Under the pieces are notes generated by a model. That model saw only the letters and a list, made by a program, of their open reading frames with translations. It was not told where the DNA came from and did not search any database. Below, piece by piece: positions 1 to 8,144 of a stretch of 64,000 nt of DNA; within the stretch, counting starts at the first letter, position 1; the number at the start of each line of letters is the position of its first letter. The stretch spans positions 186,001 to 250,000 of the forward strand of contig NZ_JAJHPV010000020.1 in NCBI RefSeq assembly GCF_020831365.1, given 5' to 3'. The stretch comes from Massilia agrisoli (GTDB lineage Bacteria > Pseudomonadota > Gammaproteobacteria > Burkholderiales > Burkholderiaceae_D). The translations under genes and the position numbers were made by a program.

Positions 1-46
1 GGGTGCCAGGCTCTTCAATTGCCCTGGTCGAAAATTCGATAGCCAT
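1..46 (-). CDS. 5' end of a gene running off the window
   Basis: Only the first 15 codons are present (MAIEFSTRAIEEPGT). The start is supported by a good ribosome site, AAGGAG, at 53-58 on the minus strand, six bases ahead of the ATG. The gene lies 68 bases downstream of hemP in the same direction, so it is probably co-transcribed and may share the iron control of hemP. Too little sequence is visible to name a family. Confidence 0.55.
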   Translation of the reverse strand, partial: MAIEFSTRAIEEPGT

Positions 47-114
47 GCAATGCTCCTTAAGTAAATGAAGTGGCTGGCTACCGCGGCAGGCTGCGGATGG
101 CTGGCTGATTGAAC

Positions 115-306
115 TCAGGCGGTCAGGATCAGCTTGCCCAGGCGCGTGACCCGTAGCTGGTAGACCTTGCCTTCGTGTTCGATGTGCACGGACTTGGCCT
201 GACCGAACAAATTCCGGCTGTCGAAACGCGGAACATGCTGCGGTTCTCTGTCGGCATACGCAGGGTCGGGCAGGCCGGAGTCAGGAGGGATTTTTGTCGT
301 CGGCAT
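115..306 (-). CDS. hemP: Hemin uptake protein HemP
   Basis: A 63-residue protein of the HemP family, small proteins encoded with haem uptake systems. The C-terminal half carries the family signature: LFGQAKSVHIEHEG, then YQLRVTR and GKLILTA at the very end. The N-terminal 25 residues are polar and not conserved. In related bacteria HemP is needed for full expression or function of haem and siderophore uptake, but its mechanism is not settled. It is preceded by a perfect Fur-type dyad and a sigma70-like promoter on the same strand, so iron repression is very likely. The partial gene at 1-46 follows it. Confidence 0.9.
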   Translation of the reverse strand: MPTTKIPPDSGLPDPAYADREPQHVPRFDSRNLFGQAKSVHIEHEGKVYQLRVTRLGKLILTA

Positions 307-312
307 TTTAAT

Positions 313-333
313 AAATGAGAACTATTCTCATTT
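313..333. promoter_or_regulatory. Fur box in front of hemP
   Basis: A perfect inverted repeat: AAATGAGAA, spacer CTA, TTCTCATTT. This is a classic Fur-type dyad of GAGAA/TTCTC half-sites. It lies 7 bases upstream of the hemP ATG and covers the predicted transcription start of the promoter at 336-364, a position where bound Fur would block transcription. Confidence 0.85.
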
Positions 334-335
334 GG

Positions 336-364
336 ATTATGTCCGATTCGGGAAGCGATTGCAA
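336..364 (-). promoter_or_regulatory. Sigma70 promoter of hemP
   Basis: On the minus strand TTGCAA (359-364) serves as -35 and CATAAT (336-341) as -10, with a 17-base spacer. The expected start point falls near 329, inside the Fur box. Confidence 0.6.
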
Positions 365-515
365 GCTGTCCCGACGTCCGTGGTTCAGAAAGATCAAATC
401 ACGTAAGCTTGTTCTGCATCAGTTGCAAGTGGCCCCGCACGTTTGACGTGATTTTTAAAGCGGCACACACTCGACTGAACACCTGGGCGTTGTCCGGGTC
501 TTGAGACGAGATGCG

Positions 516-962
516 ATGCTGACACTTGCCTGGAAAATCCTCGTTTGTGAAGTGTTGCTCGCCTTGAACCGAGCGAGAGGGCACTGGCACGAGCTGATGA
601 CGTTCATGCCGCCTGTTGTCAGGCGTATCCGATGCGCACGCCGCATGGAGTCGCTGGCTGGGCGGCTCGCATCAATGCGCCGCAAGATCGCGGCGTTTGA
701 AGTAAGCCTGACTGCAGGGGCGTTCAAGGAAGCGGTCGACGCGGACTTCACGATCCGCGACATGCTCAAGGGGCTGAAGGAAGATATCCGCCACATTCGC
801 TGTGAGATGGCGGCGGTGCCCATGTCCTCGCGCACAGGGTTTTGCGGGGAGCGGCTAGGCGCGGCGATTGCGCAACTGCATGCAGTGGCTGAGGAAACCT
901 ACGCGGCGGCTGACCGGCTGCTGTGGGAGATTGGGGAGCACGACCTCAAATACATTTCTTGA
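516..962 (+). CDS. Hypothetical protein, 148 aa
   Basis: A soluble, mostly helical protein of no recognised family. Codon third positions are G/C-rich along the frame, as in neighbouring genes, whereas the overlapping minus-strand frames look like shadows. It is rich in Arg and Ala and ends in an acidic segment (ADRLLWEIGEHDLKYIS). A GAG-rich stretch (GACGAG) lies five bases before the ATG at 516. A TTG at 501 would add five residues. No signal peptide or membrane segment is visible. It is convergent with cobA and stands alone. Confidence 0.6.
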   Translation: MLTLAWKILVCEVLLALNRARGHWHELMTFMPPVVRRIRCARRMESLAGRLASMRRKIAAFEVSLTAGAFKEAVDADFTIRDMLKGLKEDIRHIRCEMAAVPMSSRTGFCGERLGAAIAQLHAVAEETYAAADRLLWEIGEHDLKYIS

Positions 963-992
963 CGTGGTCCCCTGGCGTATTTTTAGTTCAAG

Positions 993-1751
993 CTAGGCGA
1001 TGTAACGCCGCTCGCACTCCGTATCGTCGGAGTCCGGTGCCTGGTGCGCGCGCTGGTGCATTGCGTCACCCAGCATCACAAGGACAGGTCCGTGCGCTTC
1101 GCCGAGACCGCGTGCCAGTGTTTCAATCGTAAGGCGGAAGATGCGCTGGTCAGGGCGGCTGCAGTTCTCGATGACGACGACCGGTGTATCCGGGCGGCGT
1201 CCCTGGGCCAGCAGGCGCTGCGCAGTGGCGATCGCCTCGCGGCCCCCCATGTACTGCACCAGCGTATCGGTGTCCGGGATCGCGGCGTGGCCATCGTGTT
1301 CGGGCGCCGTGCTGGACGTGAAGAAGGCGACGCTGCGCGAGACGCCACGTTTGGTCAGCGGCTGCTTGGTCGCTGATGCAGCAGCCAGCGCAGTGGTAAT
1401 GCCCGGGACGACTTCGACTTCAATGCCAGCTTCCTCAAGCGCACGCAGTTCTTCATCCGCGCGGCCAAACAACATCGGGTCGCCGCCCTTCAAGCGAACC
1501 ACCAGCCCGAACTTGTGCGCGTTATCGACCAGCTGCTTGTTGATGAACGCCTGCGCAGTCGATAGCTGACCGCAGCGTTTGCCGACCGGGATCTTGAGCG
1601 CTTGCGGGCACAGTTCCAGCATCTCGGAAGTCACCAGCGCGTCGTGCAGCACGACGTCGGCTTGCGCCAGCAGGCGCGCGCCGCGCAGGGTGATCAGGTC
1701 CTGGGCCCCTGGGCCCGCGCCGATCAGATAGACTTTTCCGAGTGCTGCCAT
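993..1751 (-). CDS. cobA: Uroporphyrinogen-III C-methyltransferase (SUMT)
   Basis: Transfers two methyl groups from S-adenosylmethionine to uroporphyrinogen III, giving precorrin-2, the precursor of siroheme and cobalamin. The N-terminus has the tetrapyrrole methylase glycine loop VYLIGAGPGAQDLITLRG (about residues 7-24). Also present are DVVLHDALV, VRLKGGDPMLFGR and VVPGITTALAAASA. At 252 residues it is a stand-alone SUMT, not a CysG fusion. As the last gene of the cys operon, 12 bases after cysN, its likely job is siroheme supply for CysI. A GGAGAG ribosome site supports the start. Confidence 0.95.
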   Translation of the reverse strand: MAALGKVYLIGAGPGAQDLITLRGARLLAQADVVLHDALVTSEMLELCPQALKIPVGKRCGQLSTAQAFINKQLVDNAHKFGLVVRLKGGDPMLFGRADEELRALEEAGIEVEVVPGITTALAAASATKQPLTKRGVSRSVAFFTSSTAPEHDGHAAIPDTDTLVQYMGGREAIATAQRLLAQGRRPDTPVVVIENCSRPDQRIFRLTIETLARGLGEAHGPVLVMLGDAMHQRAHQAPDSDDTECERRYIA

Positions 1752-1763
1752 GCTGCTCTCCTG

Positions 1764-3071
1764 TTATGCCGCCAGGCGGATCATGCCCGCGGCGACGGTC
1801 TGGTGCGTGACTTCATCGATCAGGATAAATGCGCCGGTGGCGCGGATATCGTCGTAAGCGTCGGCCGCCAAAGGCTGCTGAACGGTCAGCGCGATACGTG
1901 CGATGTCGTTCAGTTTAAGGCCTTCGGCGCTGTGGCGCTGCTGGGTGTTGATGTCTAACAGCGTGTCGATCGCCGTCACCTTGGCGGCGGTCTGCTTGGT
2001 GCCGTGCTTGATCCAGTACTTGCGGCGCAGGTCCAGCGGTTCATCCGACATCCAGCACACGTCCGCAGTCAGGTTCTTGAGCAGCGTCGCCGGCTGCTCG
2101 CTGCCTGCTAGCAGGTCGCCGCGCGAGATGTCGAGGTATTCGTTCAACAGCAGTGTAACCGACTGGCCGACGGCCGCGCTCTGGTGCGAGCCTTCGAAGG
2201 TCAGGATGTCCTTGACCGTCGCGCTCTGGCCCGATGGCTGCACCACCAGCTTGTCGCCGACGCTGACCTTGCCCGCTTCGATGCGGCCCATGTAGCCTCG
2301 GAAGTCGTTGGCTTCGTGGCCGTTGTGGCGCGCCACCAGCTGAACCGGGAAGCGGAAGGGTGCATCGTGCGATTCGTCGTACACCGACAGTGATTCGAGC
2401 AGCTCGATCAGCGGCGGGCCGTCGTACCAGGCCATCTTGTCGCTGCGCTCGACCACATTGTCGCCGGTGAGGGCGGACAGCGGAATCGGCGTGATGTCCT
2501 TCAGGCCCAGCGTCGCCGCGAACTCCTGGTAGGCCTTGACGATGCGGTCATACACGGTCTGGTCGTAGTTCACCAGGTCCATCTTGTTGACCGCGACGAT
2601 CACGTGCTCGATCTGCAGCAGGTGGGCGATGGTCGAATGACGCTTGGTCTGGATCAGCAGGTCGACGCCGCCGTCTTCGCGCAGCTTCACCTTGGACACG
2701 TCGACCAGGATGATCACCGCGTCGGCAGTCGATGCGCCCGTCACCATGTTGCGGGTGTACTGCTCGTGGCCCGGCGTGTCGGCGATGATGAACTTGCGGC
2801 GCGGCGTGGCGAAGTAGCGGTAGGCCACGTCAATGGTGATGCCCTGTTCGCGCTCGGCTTCGAGGCCGTCGGTCAGCAGCGACAGGTCGACCGTGTCGCC
2901 CACGGTGCGCTTGTGCTTCGAGCGCGACATCGCGTCCAGCTGGTCGGCGAAGATGCCTTTGCTGTCGAACAGCAGGCGGCCGATCAGCGTGCTTTTGCCG
3001 TCATCGACGGAGCCGGCGGTGATGAAGCGCAGAAGACCACGCTCAGTCATTTTTTCGTTCATGGCGTTCAT
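1764..3071 (-). CDS. cysN: Sulfate adenylyltransferase subunit 1 (GTPase)
   Basis: The GTPase subunit of ATP sulfurylase. Its GTP hydrolysis drives CysD to make adenosine 5'-phosphosulfate (APS) from ATP and sulfate. It has the EF-Tu-like motifs in order: GSVDDGKST (P-loop, near residue 21), EQGITIDVAYR (switch), DTPGHEQYT and NKMDLV, followed by beta-barrel domains. At 435 residues it lacks a fused APS kinase (CysC), in keeping with direct use of APS by the CysH encoded here. Its ATG overlaps the cysD stop by one base (TGATG), a translational coupling junction. Confidence 0.96.
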   Translation of the reverse strand: MNAMNEKMTERGLLRFITAGSVDDGKSTLIGRLLFDSKGIFADQLDAMSRSKHKRTVGDTVDLSLLTDGLEAEREQGITIDVAYRYFATPRRKFIIADTPGHEQYTRNMVTGASTADAVIILVDVSKVKLREDGGVDLLIQTKRHSTIAHLLQIEHVIVAVNKMDLVNYDQTVYDRIVKAYQEFAATLGLKDITPIPLSALTGDNVVERSDKMAWYDGPPLIELLESLSVYDESHDAPFRFPVQLVARHNGHEANDFRGYMGRIEAGKVSVGDKLVVQPSGQSATVKDILTFEGSHQSAAVGQSVTLLLNEYLDISRGDLLAGSEQPATLLKNLTADVCWMSDEPLDLRRKYWIKHGTKQTAAKVTAIDTLLDINTQQRHSAEGLKLNDIARIALTVQQPLAADAYDDIRATGAFILIDEVTHQTVAAGMIRLAA

Positions 3072-4009
3072 CAGAAGTATCCTGCTTTCTTACGTTTTTC
3101 CATCGAGGCTTCGGAGGTCTGGTCGTCCATCCGCGTGGCGCCGCGTTCGGTGATCTGGGTGACCGCGGTTTCGGCGATGATCGCTTCGACAGTCGATGCA
3201 TCCGAGCTCACAGGGCAGGTGCACGAAATGTCGCCCACGGTACGGAAGCGCACCACTTGGGTTTCGACCGTTTCGCCTTCGCGTGCCGGAGTCAGTGGCG
3301 TCAGCGGCACCAAGAGGCCATTGCGCGGGATGACCTGGCGTTCGTGCGCGAAGTAGATCGGCGGCAGGGCCAGCTTTTCGCGCTGGATGTACAGCCAGAC
3401 GTCGAGCTCAGTCCAGTTCGAGATCGGGAAGACGCGCATGTTCTCGCCCGGATGCACGCGGGTGTTGTACAGGTCCCAGAGTTCCGGGCGCTGGGCCTTC
3501 GGGTCCCACTGGCCGAATTCGTCGCGGAAGGAGAAGATGCGTTCCTTGGCGCGGGCTTTTTCTTCGTCGCGGCGGGCGCCGCCGATGCAGGCATCGAAGC
3601 CGTGTTCGGCGATGGTTTCGAGCAGCGTGACGGCTTGCGCGGCATTGCGCGAGTCGGTCTGCGGATTTCGCAGGCGTACGGTGCCGCGCTTGATCGAGTC
3701 TTCGACGCTGCCGACGATCAGGCGTTCGCCAAGTTCGGCCACGCGTGCGTCGCGGAAGGCGATTACTTCGTCGAAGTTATGGCCGGTGTCGATGTGCACC
3801 AGCGGGAAGGGGAATTTACCCGGGCGGAAGGCCTTCTCGGCCAGGCGCAGCAGCACCACCGAGTCTTTACCGCCGGAGAACAGCAGGGCAGGGTTGGCGC
3901 ATTCGGCCGCTACCTCGCGCATGATGTGGATCGCTTCCGATTCCAGCGCGTCGAGGTGGCGCGCGTTGACGTCGGCGATCAGGTGCGTCTTGTCGGTGAT
4001 TGTGTTCAT
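3071..4009 (-). CDS. cysD: Sulfate adenylyltransferase subunit 2
   Basis: The catalytic subunit of ATP sulfurylase, of the PP-loop ATP pyrophosphatase superfamily. LLFSGGKDSVVLLRLA (near residue 42) is the PP-loop. The conserved IDTGHNFDEVI and GGARRDEEKARAKERIFSFR follow, with RVHPGENMRVFPISNWTELD further on. The length of 312 residues is normal. It lies between cysH (31 bases upstream) and cysN (one-base overlap). Confidence 0.96.
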   Translation of the reverse strand: MNTITDKTHLIADVNARHLDALESEAIHIMREVAAECANPALLFSGGKDSVVLLRLAEKAFRPGKFPFPLVHIDTGHNFDEVIAFRDARVAELGERLIVGSVEDSIKRGTVRLRNPQTDSRNAAQAVTLLETIAEHGFDACIGGARRDEEKARAKERIFSFRDEFGQWDPKAQRPELWDLYNTRVHPGENMRVFPISNWTELDVWLYIQREKLALPPIYFAHERQVIPRNGLLVPLTPLTPAREGETVETQVVRFRTVGDISCTCPVSSDASTVEAIIAETAVTQITERGATRMDDQTSEASMEKRKKAGYF

Positions 4010-4040
4010 GGTAGCTGTACCTGTTTTTTCTTGTGGCGCC

Positions 4041-4754
4041 TTACGCGGCCACTGGTTTAATGCGAATCAGTTTTCCGTCGACGATGTGCAGGCCGCATTC
4101 CTTCGACTCCGGGTTTTCCCACCACCAGCGGCCCGCGCGGACGTCCTCGCCCGGTTGGACGGCGCGCGTGCAGGGCGCGCAGCCGATCGATGGGAAGCCC
4201 TGGTCGTGCAGTGCGTTGTATGGTACATCGTTGGCCCGGATATAGTTCCAGACGTCGTCCTCCGACCAGTCGGCCAGCGGGTTGAACTTGACCATGCCGT
4301 GCGCCGGATCGTCTTCCTCGATCGCCAGGTCCGAGCGCGTTGCCGACTGTGCGCGGCGCTGGCCGGTCACCCAGGCCTTGTTGCCGGCCAGGGCGCGGCC
4401 CAGCGGCTCGACCTTGCGGATGCGGCAGCACTCGCGCCGCATCTCGATACTGTTGTAGAAGGCGTCCTTGCCGTTCTGGGCGACGTAGGCGTCCACCGCC
4501 TCCGTTTGCGGGCGGTACAGCTGCACGTCATAGCCGTATTTGGCATTGACCGCGTCGAGCACGGCCAGCGTTTCGGGATGCAGGCGGCCGGTCTCCAGCG
4601 AGAAGATCGCGATTGGCAGCTGTGCCTTCAAGATCAGGTCCGTCAGTACCATGTCTTCCGCCGCCAGGCTGGATGCGAAAACGGCAGGCGAGAACTCGCC
4701 GGCGATGCGTTCGAGCGTGGCGCGGGTGGATGCAATGAGGTCGGTGTCTGGCAT
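4041..4754 (-). CDS. cysH: APS reductase (assimilatory), CysH family
   Basis: Reduces activated sulfate to sulfite with thioredoxin-type electrons. Two cysteine pairs, CCRIRKVEPL and IGCAPCTR, mark the [4Fe-4S]-containing branch that uses adenylyl sulfate (APS) rather than PAPS; enteric PAPS reductases lack them. The C-terminal ESKECGLH holds the catalytic cysteine. The PP-loop-like N-terminal part includes FASSLAAEDMVLTDL. APS preference is also supported by the absence of an APS kinase gene in the operon. It starts 11 bases after the DUF934 stop. Confidence 0.93.
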   Translation of the reverse strand: MPDTDLIASTRATLERIAGEFSPAVFASSLAAEDMVLTDLILKAQLPIAIFSLETGRLHPETLAVLDAVNAKYGYDVQLYRPQTEAVDAYVAQNGKDAFYNSIEMRRECCRIRKVEPLGRALAGNKAWVTGQRRAQSATRSDLAIEEDDPAHGMVKFNPLADWSEDDVWNYIRANDVPYNALHDQGFPSIGCAPCTRAVQPGEDVRAGRWWWENPESKECGLHIVDGKLIRIKPVAA

Positions 4755-4765
4755 GGCGTGCGCCT

Positions 4766-5326
4766 TCAGATGCCGTAACCTACGTCGCCGCCTTCGGTGC
4801 GAACTTCGCGGTGGTGGCGGCGGAACAGCGGTACATTCACGTCCACCGAGGCCTGGTACACCTCGGAGAACACGGTCAGTCCCTTGACTGCGTCGTGGAT
4901 GCTGCGGTCCTGGCGCGTGGCGTAGGCATCGAAGCCGACGCGGTGCATCGCAAACAGCTGGTCGCGCAGCACGTCGCCGATGGCGCGCAGTTCACCCTTG
5001 TAGGCCAGGCGCATGCGCAGGTTGTAGGCGATCGAGTAGCCGCGGCCATCGGTAAACTTGGGGAAGTCGATTGCAACGACGGCGAACTTGTCGAGGTCGC
5101 CCTTGAGCAGTTCAGGTTGCTCGGCGGGGGCGATCCATACGCCGATCTCCGGGCGTGCCGACAGCGTCTCGCGCTGCGCCAGCCACACCGTCAGCGGCAC
5201 GATGACCTTGCCTTCGCGGACAGTCACCGTTTCAGCTGCTTCGCCTTCTTCAAGGCGCAGCACGGCCCAGTCGTCCTGGACCACTTCGTGGCCCTTGATG
5301 ATTTGTGGGTGGATAATTTCAAGCAT
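4766..5326 (-). CDS. DUF934 protein of the sulfate assimilation operon
   Basis: A 186-residue member of DUF934, a family encoded almost always between sulfite reductase and cysH in proteobacteria. The conserved core VVAIDFPKFTDGRGYSIAYNLR and the following GDVLRDQLFAMHRVGFDAY are present. No biochemical function is established; a role as a sulfite reductase accessory or electron-transfer partner has been inferred only from gene position. The start overlaps the end of cysI by eight bases, so the two are probably coupled. No signal peptide or metal-binding cysteines are visible. Confidence 0.9.
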   Translation of the reverse strand: MLEIIHPQIIKGHEVVQDDWAVLRLEEGEAAETVTVREGKVIVPLTVWLAQRETLSARPEIGVWIAPAEQPELLKGDLDKFAVVAIDFPKFTDGRGYSIAYNLRMRLAYKGELRAIGDVLRDQLFAMHRVGFDAYATRQDRSIHDAVKGLTVFSEVYQASVDVNVPLFRRHHREVRTEGGDVGYGI

Positions 5327-7007
5327 ATTCGTCTTCCCCTACCAGTGCCCCGGCCGCAATCGGCGTGGCATAAACATGTTCCTTGAACGGCGCAACGCCA
5401 AGGCGCTGCACGGTGTCGAAGAAGCGTTCCTCTTCGGTGCGTTCACGGACGTAGACCTGCAGCAGGCGGTCGATCACTTCGGGCATCTGGTGCGCTGAGA
5501 ACGATGGCCCGATGATCTTGCCGATGGCCGAGTTGTTACCCTGAGCGCCGCCGATCGAGACCTGGTACCACTCGCTGCCGTCCTTGTCGACGCCGAGGAT
5601 GCCGATGGTGCCGACGTGGTGGTGGCCGCAGGCGTTGATACAGCCGGACATATTCAGTTCGATCTCGCCGATGTCGTGCTGGAAGTCGATGTTCTCGAAG
5701 CGGTGCGCGATAGCGGCCGCAATCGGGATCGACTTGGCATTGGCCAGCGAGCAGAAGTCGCCGCCAGGGCAGCAGATCATGTCGGTCAACAGGCCAATGT
5801 TCGGTGTCGCCAGGCCCTGCGCCTTCACTTGCTGCCACAGGGCGAACAGGTCCGACTGCCTGACGTCGGCCAGCACCAGGTTCTGCTCGTGCGTCACGCG
5901 CAGTTCGCCGAAGCTGTAGCGGTCGGCCATGTCGGCGACAAAATCAATCTGCGATGCGGTAGCGTCGCCCGGCGGTACGCCAGGCTTTTTCAGCGACAGC
6001 ACGACCGCACTGTAGCCCGGCACCTTGTGCGGCTTCACGTTACGCAGCAGCCAGTTGGCGAAGGCCTTGTTGTCCTCATGCCCGGTGCGCGGGTCGATCG
6101 CCGGCAGCGTTTCGTAGGCCGGCAGCGGGAAGTAGGCCGAGATGCGGCCCATCTCCTCTTCGGTCAGGGTGGACGGGCTGTCCTTCAGGTCCTGCCATTC
6201 TTGTTCGACCTGGCGGGTGAATTCTTCGAGGCCGACTGCCTTGACCAGGATCTTGATGCGCGCCTTGTACTTGTTGTCGCGGCGGCCGTGCAGGTTATAC
6301 ACGCGCATGATCGCTTCGATGAAGGTCAGCATGTGCTGCCACGGCAGGAACTCGCGCACGACGCTGCCCAGGATCGGGGTGCGGCCCATGCCGCCGCCGA
6401 CCATTACCTTGAAGCCGATTTCGCCGGCTTCGTTGCGCAGCACCGTCAGGCCGATGTCATGCACGGCGATCGCGGCGCGGTCTTCGGCCGAACCGTTGAT
6501 GGCGACCTTGAACTTGCGCGGCAGGGCGGCGAACTCGGGGTGGAAGGTGCTCCACTGGCGCAGTACTTCGCAGAACGGGCGCGGGTCGATATGCTCGTCG
6601 GCGGCGACGCCGGCGAATTCATCGGTGGTGATGTTGCGGATGCAGTTGCCGGAGGTCTGGATCGCGTGCATTTCGACCGAGGCCAGGTCGGCCAGGATGT
6701 CAGGCGTGTGCTCAAGTTCGATCCAGTTGAACTGGATGTTCTGGCGCGTGGTGAAGTGGCCGTAGCCGCGGTCGTACTTGCGCGCGATATGGCCGAACAT
6801 GCGCATCTGCGCCGACGACAGCAGGCCGTAAGGCACCGCGATGCGCAGCATGTAGGCGTGGCGCTGCATGTACAGGCCGTTTTGCAGGCGCAGCGGCAGG
6901 AATTCTTCTTCTGTCAGCTCGTCATTGAGGCGGCGCGCCACCTGGTCGCGGTACTGCGCGATACGCTCACGGACGATCAGATGGTCATATTGGTCATAGC
7001 GATACAT
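5319..7007 (-). CDS. cysI: Nitrite/sulfite reductase hemoprotein
   Basis: The siroheme-[4Fe-4S] enzyme that reduces sulfite to sulfide with six electrons. It contains two half-repeats of the ferrite-reductase fold. The cofactor ligands lie near the C-terminus in CCPGGDFCSLANAKSIP and in ELNMSGCINACGHHHVG. The start at 7007 (MYRYDQYDHLIV) is chosen over an upstream in-frame codon because AGGAAA lies ahead of it at normal spacing; this gives 562 residues. No cysJ flavoprotein gene is seen here, so the electron donor (ferredoxin or another partner) is unknown. First gene of the cys operon. Confidence 0.94.
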   Translation of the reverse strand: MYRYDQYDHLIVRERIAQYRDQVARRLNDELTEEEFLPLRLQNGLYMQRHAYMLRIAVPYGLLSSAQMRMFGHIARKYDRGYGHFTTRQNIQFNWIELEHTPDILADLASVEMHAIQTSGNCIRNITTDEFAGVAADEHIDPRPFCEVLRQWSTFHPEFAALPRKFKVAINGSAEDRAAIAVHDIGLTVLRNEAGEIGFKVMVGGGMGRTPILGSVVREFLPWQHMLTFIEAIMRVYNLHGRRDNKYKARIKILVKAVGLEEFTRQVEQEWQDLKDSPSTLTEEEMGRISAYFPLPAYETLPAIDPRTGHEDNKAFANWLLRNVKPHKVPGYSAVVLSLKKPGVPPGDATASQIDFVADMADRYSFGELRVTHEQNLVLADVRQSDLFALWQQVKAQGLATPNIGLLTDMICCPGGDFCSLANAKSIPIAAAIAHRFENIDFQHDIGEIELNMSGCINACGHHHVGTIGILGVDKDGSEWYQVSIGGAQGNNSAIGKIIGPSFSAHQMPEVIDRLLQVYVRERTEEERFFDTVQRLGVAPFKEHVYATPIAAGALVGEDEYA

Positions 7008-7075
7008 GTTCAGTTTCCTGGTTGTTGCTCTGTTTTCTGGGCGGAAGGTGTAAGACTTCCCCCAAACTAGACTCA

Positions 7076-7103
7076 ATACTAAGGAATTCAGCTTTTATTC
7101 CAA
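7076..7103 (-). promoter_or_regulatory. Promoter of the cys operon with a dyad
   Basis: On the minus strand TTGGAA (7098-7103) and TAGTAT (7076-7081) are spaced by 16 bases. A GGAAT-N9-ATTCC dyad (7083-7101) overlaps the -35 and spacer. Such dyads with AT-rich flanks are the kind of target LysR proteins bind, and cysB is divergent, so CysB control is likely. The site is inferred. Confidence 0.4.
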
Positions 7104-7124
7104 ACTACTGAGAATTTATTTGCT

Positions 7125-7145
7125 TATATGCGTATGGGGCATATA
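7125..7145. promoter_or_regulatory. Inverted repeat in the cysI-cysB intergenic region
   Basis: TATATGC (7125-7131) and GCATATA (7139-7145) form a perfect seven-base dyad with a seven-base spacer, in AT-rich DNA just upstream of a TATAAA (7153-7158) that could serve as the cysB -10. Its place suggests an operator for CysB itself. Confidence 0.45.
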
Positions 7146-7194
7146 GCATTCTTATAAAATGCGCGTATCGCGAGTTTTACTGAGAAAAAGGGCA

Positions 7195-8136
7195 ATGAAC
7201 CTCCATCAATTACGCTTCGTGCGCGAAGCAGTGCGACAGAATTACAACCTGACTGACGCCGCCAAGGCCTTGTTCACTTCGCAACCCGGGGTGTCGAAGG
7301 CCATTATCGAACTCGAGGAAGAGCTGGGCGTCGACATCTTTACCCGTCATGGCAAGCGCATCCGCGGCCTGACCGAGCCTGGCCGCCTGGTGCTGGAGTC
7401 GGTAGAAGTTGTCATGCAAGAAATTGATAGCCTGAAGCGCATCGGCAAGGAATTTGCCGCCCAGGACAGCGGAAGCTTCACCATTGCCTGCACCCATACG
7501 CAGGCGCGCTACACCTTGCCGAGGGTGGTGCAGGCTTTTATGCAGAAATACCCGAAGGTCCGCCTTTCGCTGCTGCAAGGCAACCCGCGCCAGATCGCCG
7601 ACATGGTCCAGCGCGACCAGGCCGACCTGGCCATTGCCACCGAGTCGATTGCCAGCGTGGACGGGCTGATTACCTTGCCGTGCTACCAGTGGGAGCACGT
7701 CGTCGTGGTGCCGCCCGACCATCCCTTGCTCAAGTCCAAGGCGGTATCGCTGGAAGAAATCGCCACCTATCCCTTGATTACCTACGATAGCGCGTTTGCC
7801 GGCCGCAGCAAGATCGACCACGCGTTTTCGCTGCGTGGCCTGAAGCCCGACGTGCTGCTGGAAGCCATCGACGCCGACGTCATCAAGACCTATGTCGAAC
7901 TCGGCATGGGCATCGGCATCATCGCCGGCATGGCCTTCGACCCGGAACGCGACAAGAACCTGCGCGCCATCTCGGTCGGCCAGCTGTTTGGCATGAATAC
8001 CTCGCGGGTTGCATTCAAGCAGGGTTCCTACCTGCGCAGCTATGTGTACACCTTCATCGAACTGCTGGCCCCCACCCTTAACCGCAAACTGGTCGAATCG
8101 GCCATGAGCGGCACCAAAGACACTTACGAGCTTTAA
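7195..8136 (+). CDS. cysB: LysR-type regulator CysB
   Basis: Transcriptional activator of sulfur assimilation genes; in enteric bacteria it responds to N-acetylserine and to sulfide or thiosulfate. The N-terminal winged helix-turn-helix reads MNLHQLRFVREAV, LTDAAKALFTSQPGVSKAI and ELGVDIFTRHGKRIRGLT. The effector domain carries the CysB-specific TIACTHTQARYTLP and ADLAIATE. The ATG at 7195 gives 313 residues and starts at the conserved LysR N-terminus; an in-frame ATG 36 bases earlier would add residues absent from the family. Divergent from the cys operon, with a shared control region. Confidence 0.93.
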   Translation: MNLHQLRFVREAVRQNYNLTDAAKALFTSQPGVSKAIIELEEELGVDIFTRHGKRIRGLTEPGRLVLESVEVVMQEIDSLKRIGKEFAAQDSGSFTIACTHTQARYTLPRVVQAFMQKYPKVRLSLLQGNPRQIADMVQRDQADLAIATESIASVDGLITLPCYQWEHVVVVPPDHPLLKSKAVSLEEIATYPLITYDSAFAGRSKIDHAFSLRGLKPDVLLEAIDADVIKTYVELGMGIGIIAGMAFDPERDKNLRAISVGQLFGMNTSRVAFKQGSYLRSYVYTFIELLAPTLNRKLVESAMSGTKDTYEL

Positions 8137-8144
8137 AGAAGAAC

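Noticed and set aside
455-835. 126-codon minus-strand frame overlapping the hypothetical gene at 516-962
   Set aside because: Ser/Arg/Thr-rich shadow. The plus frame has better third-position GC and continues to a natural stop.
4041-4754. CysH as a PAPS reductase
   Set aside because: The CC and C-x2-C cysteine pairs that hold a [4Fe-4S] cluster are present, and no APS kinase gene is in the operon, so APS is the likely substrate.
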